A DNA stretch of 63,414 nucleotides. Origin: an uncultured Clostridia bacterium. GTDB taxonomy: Bacteria > Bacillota > Clostridia > Christensenellales > Aristaeellaceae. Position 1 is the stretch's first letter, and every line of letters starts with the position of its first letter. Positions 58,206 through 63,414 of this stretch are shown one piece after another. Under the pieces are notes generated by a model. It made no database searches, was not told the origin of the DNA, and worked only from the letters and a program-made list of their open reading frames with translations. The DNA is taken from positions 1-63,414 of the forward strand of contig CANOHT010000016.1 of NCBI GenBank assembly GCA_947565865.1, read 5' to 3'. Both the position numbers and the translations under genes were made by a program.

Positions 58206-58562
58206 ATGCGGCGGGTTGCGGGAGCGGTATTGCTGGCCGTGAGCGCGGCGCTGCTGCTGCTGGCGTCGGCGGCGTCCTGCCGCGCGCCGGAAACCGTGCG
58301 CTGCGCGGCCAGGCCCCTGTCGATGGCGCAGCTCCCTGCCATCAGCCTGCCGGACGGGCCGGTGCGGATCAACCAGGCGGGGCTGGCGGAACTCTTGACG
58401 CTGCCCGGCGTTGGGGAAACCATTGGCCAGCGCATTGTGGAGGAAAGAGAGACGAGCGGGCCCTTTTATTACCCGGAGGATTTGACGGTGGTCAAGGGCA
58501 TCGGCCCCAAGCTGGTGGAAGGAATGCGGGAACAACTGAACCTGGAGGTAACGGATGAGTGA
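58206..58562 (+). CDS. ComEA-like helix-hairpin-helix protein
   Basis: A 118-residue protein with an N-terminal hydrophobic signal or anchor (about 4-25, ending in LASAASC, which resembles a lipobox) and a C-terminal helix-hairpin-helix pair: VRINQAGLAELLTLPGVG and VVKGIGPKLVEGM. This matches the DNA-binding half of ComEA. It lacks the SLBB domain of full ComEA, so a role in DNA uptake is only possible; no comEB or comEC lies here. The start at 58206 follows the cysS stop by three bases. It overlaps the next gene by eight bases. Confidence 0.75.
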   Translation: MRRVAGAVLLAVSAALLLLASAASCRAPETVRCAARPLSMAQLPAISLPDGPVRINQAGLAELLTLPGVGETIGQRIVEERETSGPFYYPEDLTVVKGIGPKLVEGMREQLNLEVTDE

Positions 58563-58926
58563 GCTGAGTCCGGAGGTGCTGCGGGCCGGGGTGACCATGC
58601 TACTGTTCGGCGTGGCGGCGGTGGTGCTGGTTTGTTTGGCTGCCGGCGCTTCCCGCTGGCTGGGCGTCCGCGTCCGGGACGATCAGGCCCGGGAGATCAC
58701 GCTGAGAGCCCGGGTGACAGGCCGGAGGAGCCGCATGCTGCCGCTGGACGAGGATGTTCCCGGCGCGGGAGAGGAGACCATCTACGGCGTGACCTTTGAG
58801 CCGGATGGCGGACGGCCCATCGAAATGGAGGTGCCCAAGGCGGTCTGCGATGACCTCACCGAGGGCGACCACGGCTACCTCACGGTGAAGGGCCGAGAAT
58901 TTGTGGCTTTTATTAAGGACGAGTAA
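58555..58926 (+). CDS. DUF2500-like small membrane protein
   Basis: A 123-residue protein with one N-terminal helix (about 12-33) and a small beta-rich domain containing ITLRARVTGRRSRMLPL, YGVTFEPDGGRPIEMEVP and LTEGDHGYLTVKGREFVAF. This pattern resembles DUF2500, whose function is unknown. It overlaps the preceding gene by eight bases, so the two are probably translated together. No terminator is evident directly after it. Confidence 0.65.
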   Translation: MSELSPEVLRAGVTMLLFGVAAVVLVCLAAGASRWLGVRVRDDQAREITLRARVTGRRSRMLPLDEDVPGAGEETIYGVTFEPDGGRPIEMEVPKAVCDDLTEGDHGYLTVKGREFVAFIKDE

Positions 58927-59016
58927 AAGGTATCAGAGGGTTTGGAGAAGCTGCGGACGTCAACAGGCAAGCGGGCAACAGCTGAGTTGATCGCCGTGGG
59001 CAGACTCCATTCATAT

Positions 59017-59127
59017 CCGACGGCTTTGCCGGCGGGGCGGGGAGTTTTTCGCGGCAAGACGCAATCTTGCGGAGAAAAACATTCCTCAGCAGCATTCCTC
59101 GCCAAGGTGGCTCTGCCATTTTGGCGA
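59017..59127. repeat. Hairpin cluster upstream of dnaX
   Basis: Three hairpins: CCGACGGC-TTT-GCCGGCGG with one mismatch (59017-59035), a long imperfect stem TTTTTC...GCAAGA/TCTTGC...GAAAAA (59045-59079) and TCGCCAAGGTGGC-TCT-GCCATTTTGGCGA (59099-59127), a 13-bp stem with two G-T pairs. The last ends 13 bases before the dnaX start codon, beside its ribosome binding site, so it may affect dnaX expression. The rest of the gap (58927-59016) shows nothing. Confidence 0.75.
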
Positions 59128-59140
59128 CCCCGGAGGGACT

Positions 59141-60754
59141 ATGGCTTATCAAGCGCTTTATCGACAATGGCGGCCCAAGGATTTTTCGTCCATGGTGGCT
59201 CAGGAGGCCATCATCGCTACGCTGCGGCATCAGATTGAGACGGGGCGCATTGCCCACGCCTACCTTTTCTGCGGCTCCCGCGGCACGGGCAAGACCTCCA
59301 CGGCCAAGATCATGGCCCGGGCCATTAACTGCGAGAACCCCAGTCACGGCGATCCCTGCGGGGAGTGCGCCTCCTGCCGGCGCCTTCTGGCGGACGAGTC
59401 CCTGGACGTGATGGAGATCGACGCGGCCAGCAACAATGGCGTGGACGAGATCCGCGACCTGCGGGAAACGGTGAAATACCCGCCCCAGCAGGGCCGGTAC
59501 AAGGTTTATATCATCGACGAGGTGCACATGCTGTCCGCCTCGGCCTTTAACGCGCTGCTGAAGACCCTGGAGGAGCCGCCGGCTCATGTGGTGTTCATCC
59601 TGGCCACCACCGAGCCGCAGAAGCTCCCCGCCACCATCCTCAGCCGCTGCCAGCGCTTCGACTTCGGGCGCATCCCGGCGGGGCAGATCGCAGGGCGGCT
59701 GATGGAGGCTGTCCAGGGCGCGGGCGGCACGGCCACCGAGCGGGCGCTGAACATGATTGCCCGGGCGGCGGAGGGCGGAATGCGTGACGCGCTCTCGATC
59801 CTGGATATGTGCCTGGGCTATCAGAGCGATGTGGACGAGGCTCTGGTTCGGCGGGTGCTGGGCGTGAGCGACCGGGGCTTTCTGTTCCGCTTTGCCGAAA
59901 GCCTGCAAAGCGAGGATCCCGCAGCTCTTTTGGGGATGATTGACGAAATGATGCGGGCAGGCAGGGAGCCGGTGGTTTTTGCTAAGGACGTCAGCCAGCA
60001 TTTGCGGGCGCTGCTGATGGCGAAGGTCTGCCCGGACGAGCTGGCCTCCCTGCTGGATCTGACGGGAGAGGACGCCGAGGAGTATGTCGGCCAGGCGGAG
60101 GGCTTCACCGAGACCCGCCTGATGCGCATGATGGAATTGTTCATGGCGGTGGAGACGGAACTGCGCTACGCCTCATCGCCGCGCATCGCCATTGAAACAG
60201 CCGCGCTCAAGGCATGCCTGCGCACCACGGAAGCGGACGCCGCGGCCCTGACCGACCGCATCGCCCAGCTGGAAAAGCAGGTGGCCGAGCTGACCGAAAA
60301 GCTGAAAAACGGCGTGGCAGCCGCGGCTCCGGGCAAGCCCGTCAAGGCTGCCGCGCCCGCACCGAAGAAGCCCGAGCCGCCCAAGACCAGGGTGCTGACG
60401 CCCACCGGCCGCACCGACGCCGACGCCTGGAAGGACGCCATGGCCGCTCTGAAAAAAGGTAATCCGGCCGCGTTCAGCATGCTCAGCACAGGGCGGTACG
60501 CGGGCTGCGAGGGGGATACCTACCGCTGGGAGGCGCCCGTGGGTATGGAATTCTTTGTGGGCGCGCTGAACAAGGAGGACAAGCGGGACGCCATTGCCGC
60601 CGCGCTGACGGAAGCCAGCGGCATTCCCAGCCGGTTTGAGGCGTCGCTGCCGGGGAAGCCCAAGCAGGAGGACAGCGGCGAGGACGCCCTGCTGCGGGAA
60701 TTGTCCGATACCTTTGGCAAGGAGAATATGATGGTTCAGGAGCATGTAAAGTGA
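59141..60754 (+). CDS. dnaX: DNA polymerase III subunits gamma and tau DnaX
   Basis: A 537-residue clamp-loader ATPase. It has Walker A GSRGTGKTSTAK (about 44-55), the zinc-binding cysteines CENPSHGDPCGECASC (about 64-79), Walker B and DEVHMLSASAFNALLKTLEEPP (about 125-146), and the SRC motif (LSRCQRF). The C-terminal part has a Lys/Pro/Ala-rich linker (about 385-420) and a tau-type domain. GGAGGG precedes the start. I looked for an A-run slippery site for gamma production and did not see one. A GNAT gene overlaps its stop (GTGA). Confidence 0.96.
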   Translation: MAYQALYRQWRPKDFSSMVAQEAIIATLRHQIETGRIAHAYLFCGSRGTGKTSTAKIMARAINCENPSHGDPCGECASCRRLLADESLDVMEIDAASNNGVDEIRDLRETVKYPPQQGRYKVYIIDEVHMLSASAFNALLKTLEEPPAHVVFILATTEPQKLPATILSRCQRFDFGRIPAGQIAGRLMEAVQGAGGTATERALNMIARAAEGGMRDALSILDMCLGYQSDVDEALVRRVLGVSDRGFLFRFAESLQSEDPAALLGMIDEMMRAGREPVVFAKDVSQHLRALLMAKVCPDELASLLDLTGEDAEEYVGQAEGFTETRLMRMMELFMAVETELRYASSPRIAIETAALKACLRTTEADAAALTDRIAQLEKQVAELTEKLKNGVAAAAPGKPVKAAAPAPKKPEPPKTRVLTPTGRTDADAWKDAMAALKKGNPAAFSMLSTGRYAGCEGDTYRWEAPVGMEFFVGALNKEDKRDAIAAALTEASGIPSRFEASLPGKPKQEDSGEDALLRELSDTFGKENMMVQEHVK

Positions 60755-61521
60755 CGCGGGCGGCGTTTCCGATGACGGGGGCCTGCGCGGCGCTGTTCCC
60801 GCAGGGCCCCGCGCTTCACGGCATCCGAGAGGCGGCGCTTCACGGCATGGGGCGCGGCTGGATGGATGCGCCCCTTCACCCTCGCTGCGCGGTGCTCACA
60901 GCGGGGGATTTCCTTTTGTGCGGCGGGGTTCCGGGGCCGTCGGCAAGACATCTTCTGCGCCATGCGCTGATGTCGGAGCGCCGGGAATGGCTCATCGGAG
61001 CGCCGGAGGGCTGGACGGCTGCGCTGGAAGCTGTCGCCAGGACAGAAACGGCGACCCGCTACGCCTTTGACCCGGAGATTCAGCCGGAGGATGCGCCTTT
61101 GGCGGCGATGGTGAAGCGGCTGCCGGAGGGCGCGGCGCTTATGCCTCTGGAAGGCCCGCTGATTGCCGCCTGCCGCCAGGAATCTTGGAGCCGCGATTTT
61201 GTGAGTCAGTACACCGATGGGGATTACGCCCGCCGGGGCCTGGGGATGCTGCTGACGATGGACGGCCGGGCAGTTGCCGGAGCCAGCTCCTACCTCAGCT
61301 ATCCCGGCGGGATGGAGGTACAGGTGCAGACCCGGGAGGGCTTCGAAGGAAGGGGCTGCGCGACCATCGCCAGCGCCGGGCTGATCCTTCTGGCCCATGA
61401 GCGCGGCCTTCGCGCGACCTGGGACGCGGCCAACGCGGCCTCCGCCCGCCTGGCGGAAAAGCTGGGCTATCGTTCCGCGGGTGCGTATGCCGTCTATGTG
61501 TTTCAGGGCTTCCGGCCCTGA
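60751..61521 (+). CDS. GNAT-family acetyltransferase
   Basis: A 256-residue protein that fits the GNAT acetyltransferase (GNAT_acetyltran) pattern. The acetyl-CoA site is in the C-terminal third: VQTREGFEGRGCATIASAGLILLAHERG (about 191-218) followed by WDAANAASARLAEKLGY. The N-terminal 110 residues are less typical. It starts with GTG overlapping the dnaX stop by four bases, so it is translationally coupled to dnaX. In many Firmicutes recR or the YbaB gene follows dnaX; here this gene takes that place. Substrate unknown. Confidence 0.8.
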   Translation: MTRAAFPMTGACAALFPQGPALHGIREAALHGMGRGWMDAPLHPRCAVLTAGDFLLCGGVPGPSARHLLRHALMSERREWLIGAPEGWTAALEAVARTETATRYAFDPEIQPEDAPLAAMVKRLPEGAALMPLEGPLIAACRQESWSRDFVSQYTDGDYARRGLGMLLTMDGRAVAGASSYLSYPGGMEVQVQTREGFEGRGCATIASAGLILLAHERGLRATWDAANAASARLAEKLGYRSAGAYAVYVFQGFRP

Positions 61522-61582
61522 ACGATTCCGCGTTCTCAGACGGCTTCAGCATGAAACGTATGCAAATGTATTGGTTTTGAAC

Positions 61583-61611
61583 TTGTATTTTTCGCCGCAT
61601 TGGCGTATACT
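61583..61611 (+). promoter_or_regulatory. Promoter of glmM
   Basis: TTGTAT (61583-61588), 17-base spacer, TATACT (61606-61611). The -35 is the same as that of the promoter at 30050-30078. Confidence 0.75.
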
Positions 61612-61672
61612 GGAATGGATGGGCAGTCTCCGGGCTGCGGAAGATGTAAGATTGATCGGAGGAACGTCGATC

Positions 61673-63025
61673 ATGGCAAGATTGTTTGGGACCGATGGCG
61701 TGCGCGGCATTGCCAATCAGGATTTGACCTGCGAGCTGGCCTTCAAGCTGGGTCAGGCGGCGGCCTGTGTGCTGGCCAGCAACGTACACCGTCCGACCAT
61801 CCTGGTTGGGCGCGATACCCGCATCAGCGGTGAAATGCTGGAAAGCGCGCTGGTGGCGGGCATCTGCTCCATGGGCGCTCGGGCCGTGCTGGTGGATGTG
61901 CTGCCAACCCCGGCCATCGCCTACCTGACCCGATATTACCAGGCGGACGCCGGCGCGGTGATTTCCGCCAGCCATAACACGGTGGAATACAACGGCATCA
62001 AATTTTTCAACTGCCAGGGCTATAAACTGCCCGACGCCATCGAGGACGAAATGGAGCGCATTATCCGGGAGGGACTGCCGGATGACAAGGTGCTGCCCAT
62101 CGGCGAGCGCGTGGGCCGTCCTGTGCGCCAGCGCAACGCCCAGCGGCGCTACATCGACTTTGCCAAGGAAACCACCGGCGTCCGCCTGGACGGCCTGCAC
62201 ATCGTGGTGGACTGCGCCCAGGGCGCCAGCTTTGAGGTCGCGCCCACTGTGCTGCGAGAGCTTGGCGCGACGGTTTCCGCCTACTACCATGAGCCGGACG
62301 GCAACAACATCAACGAGAACTGCGGCTCCACCCACCCCGAGCGCCTGTGTGAATTGGTGCGGGAGCTGGGGGCGGACATCGGACTGGCCTTTGACGGCGA
62401 CGCCGACCGGCTGATGGCTGTGGACGAGCGGGGCAAGGTGGTCAACGGCGACCAGGTGATGTGCATCTGCGCCAACCATCTCAAGCAGCAGGGCCGCCTG
62501 CGGAACAACACCCTGGTGACCACCATCATGAGCAACATGGGTCTTGACCTGGCCCTGGAAAAGCTGGGCATCCGCAACGAAAAGACCAAGGTAGGCGACC
62601 GCTATGTGCTGGAAAAGATGCTGGAAAGCAACTACAACCTGGGCGGAGAGCAGAGCGGCCATGTGATTTTCCTGGACTACAACACCACCGGCGACGGGCT
62701 GGTGACCGCCCTGCAGCTGCTGACGGTAATGGTGGAAAGCAAGCAGAGCCTGGGCCGCCTGGCGTCCATCATGCAGGTGCTGCCGCAGTCGCTGTACGGG
62801 GCGAGGGTTTCCGATGCCCGGAAGTATGACTTCGACAAGGACGAAGAGGTGGCGGAAGCCATCAAAGCCTTGGAAAAGAAATATGAGGGCCGCGGGCGGG
62901 TTCTGATTCGGGCCAGCGGAACCGAGCCGCTGGTGCGCGTGATGATCGAGGGCCCCAGCCAGCGTGAGATGGATCAGGACGTATATGTTCTGGCAAAGCT
63001 GATTGAGAAACGATTGAATCGGTAA
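61673..63025 (+). CDS. glmM: Phosphoglucosamine mutase GlmM
   Basis: A 450-residue phosphohexomutase converting glucosamine 6-phosphate to glucosamine 1-phosphate for peptidoglycan precursors. It begins ARLFGTDGVRGIAN, has the phosphoserine loop ISASHN (Ser100), the metal loop FDGDADRLM (about 238-246), the sugar-binding GGEQSGH and the C-terminal RASGTEPLVRVMIEG. All domains are present. ATG 61673 is chosen since GGAGGAACG lies upstream; an in-frame ORF extends further upstream into the previous gene. glmS is not nearby. Confidence 0.97.
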   Translation: MARLFGTDGVRGIANQDLTCELAFKLGQAAACVLASNVHRPTILVGRDTRISGEMLESALVAGICSMGARAVLVDVLPTPAIAYLTRYYQADAGAVISASHNTVEYNGIKFFNCQGYKLPDAIEDEMERIIREGLPDDKVLPIGERVGRPVRQRNAQRRYIDFAKETTGVRLDGLHIVVDCAQGASFEVAPTVLRELGATVSAYYHEPDGNNINENCGSTHPERLCELVRELGADIGLAFDGDADRLMAVDERGKVVNGDQVMCICANHLKQQGRLRNNTLVTTIMSNMGLDLALEKLGIRNEKTKVGDRYVLEKMLESNYNLGGEQSGHVIFLDYNTTGDGLVTALQLLTVMVESKQSLGRLASIMQVLPQSLYGARVSDARKYDFDKDEEVAEAIKALEKKYEGRGRVLIRASGTEPLVRVMIEGPSQREMDQDVYVLAKLIEKRLNR

Positions 63026-63032
63026 GATAGGG

Positions 63033-63069
63033 GAGTCCCCGGTGCTGCGGCACTGGGGACTCTTCTTTG
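63033..63069 (+). terminator. Terminator of glmM
   Basis: A 13-bp stem with one G-T pair, GAGTCCCCGGTGC (63033-63045) with GCACTGGGGACTC (63050-63062), loop TGCG, followed by TTCTTTGC. Confidence 0.88.
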
Positions 63070-63152
63070 CTTGCGGTCAATAGATGGTGTCTTTGCCAGG
63101 CGAATTTAAGACGGAAGGCTACGCAAGGGGGAATCGGTATGGGCCCGTGGCA

Positions 63153-63189
63153 GGTCTTGGGGCGGCTAAATTGAACAAGCACCGTAGCC
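63153..63189 (+). repeat. Direct repeat, copy 1
   Basis: A 37-base segment around GGCGGCTAAATTGAAC that recurs at 63331-63367 with one mismatch. It is followed by CCGTAGCCGCCATGAGGCT, which matches the inverted copy at 1-19. Confidence 0.85.
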
Positions 63190-63260
63190 GCCATGAGGCT
63201 GCGGTGTGGTTTGGTTTTGAAGCCCGGTTGCGCATGGGACTGGTACCGTTGGTAGTGTGG

Positions 63261-63367
63261 GAGAGTTTGCCCTTGGCAGGGCAGCGAAGCTTGTTTGGTT
63301 GTACTTTCTCCACGGAGAAAGTAGCGAAGAGGTCTGGGGGCGGCTAAATTGAACAAGCACCGTAGCC
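63261..63367 (+). repeat. Intergenic repeat element, plus-strand copy, with direct repeat copy 2
   Basis: Holds TGCCCT/AGGGCA (63268-63283), the perfect hairpin TACTTTCTCC/GGAGAAAGTA (63302-63323), then AAGAGGTCTGG and the second copy of the 37-base direct repeat (63331-63367). It is the plus-strand counterpart of the element at 1-118. No gene is seen from 63070 to the window end. Confidence 0.8.
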
Positions 63368-63414
63368 ATCCACAATTCGGCAATGTCGCGGGGACGCAGG
63401 CGCTGTCCCCGCTC

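Noticed and set aside
1..63414. tRNA, rRNA or mobile-element genes
   Set aside because: No T-loop type sequence, rRNA segment, transposase, integrase or phage protein was recognised by eye. A dedicated scan could still find a short RNA.

Overview
The window is GC-rich, gene-dense chromosomal DNA from an anaerobic Firmicute, probably a clostridial gut or rumen lineage such as Christensenellales. This rests on gene content: a clostridial single-chain PurL, an Fe-S type PurF, sugar ABC operons without their own ATPase, GH65 phosphorylases, VanZ and LacI families, and strong AGGAGG ribosome binding sites. The placement is an inference. There are no phage genes, transposases, CRISPR arrays, tRNAs or rRNAs. 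Promoters are of the sigma-A type, often with an extended -10 (TGnTATAAT).

Layout. (1) 292-5305: a BMP-family nucleoside ABC importer. (2) 5580-17883: a purine operon, purE-C-F-M-N-small ORF-purO-purH(transformylase only)-D-L. It is preceded by a leader that encodes a 31-residue peptide and ends in a terminator hairpin. purB follows from its own promoter with a tautomerase gene. Together these encode PRPP to IMP with no purK, purS or purQ. (3) 20001-22190: malic enzyme (minus strand) and an RlmA-type methyltransferase. (4) 22219-28685, minus strand: response regulator (broken by an in-frame amber codon), histidine kinase, ABC ATPase, large MacB/FtsX-type permease and an exported membrane-anchored protein. 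(5) 28924-32288: a peptidoglycan-binding exported protein, then a NahK-like sugar kinase split by a frameshift and a nucleotidyltransferase. (6) 32457-37251: VanZ-RDD membrane protein, HerA-like ATPase, EamA transporter and acyltransferase. (7) 37424-39125: kduI-kduD for unsaturated uronates. (8) 39627-53562: a LacI-regulated alpha-glycoside locus: regulator, solute-binding protein, two permeases, an (alpha/alpha)6-type glycosidase, two GH65 phosphorylases, a GH36 alpha-galactosidase and beta-phosphoglucomutase. LacI-type palindromes lie at both promoters and one lies inside the glycosidase gene. (9) 53963-63069: polyphosphate kinase, cysE-cysS, two small membrane or secreted proteins, dnaX, a GNAT enzyme and glmM.

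The other striking feature is the intergenic DNA. Many gaps hold short perfect hairpins whose stems differ in sequence while pairing is preserved. Most have a three-base loop and many end in GGC/GCC at the apex. One set forms a threefold tandem repeat inside the purine operon, and another repeat family lies at both ends of the window. The observations most worth testing are the purine leader peptide with its attenuator, the hairpin family, the glycan locus with its intragenic operator, and the two disrupted genes.
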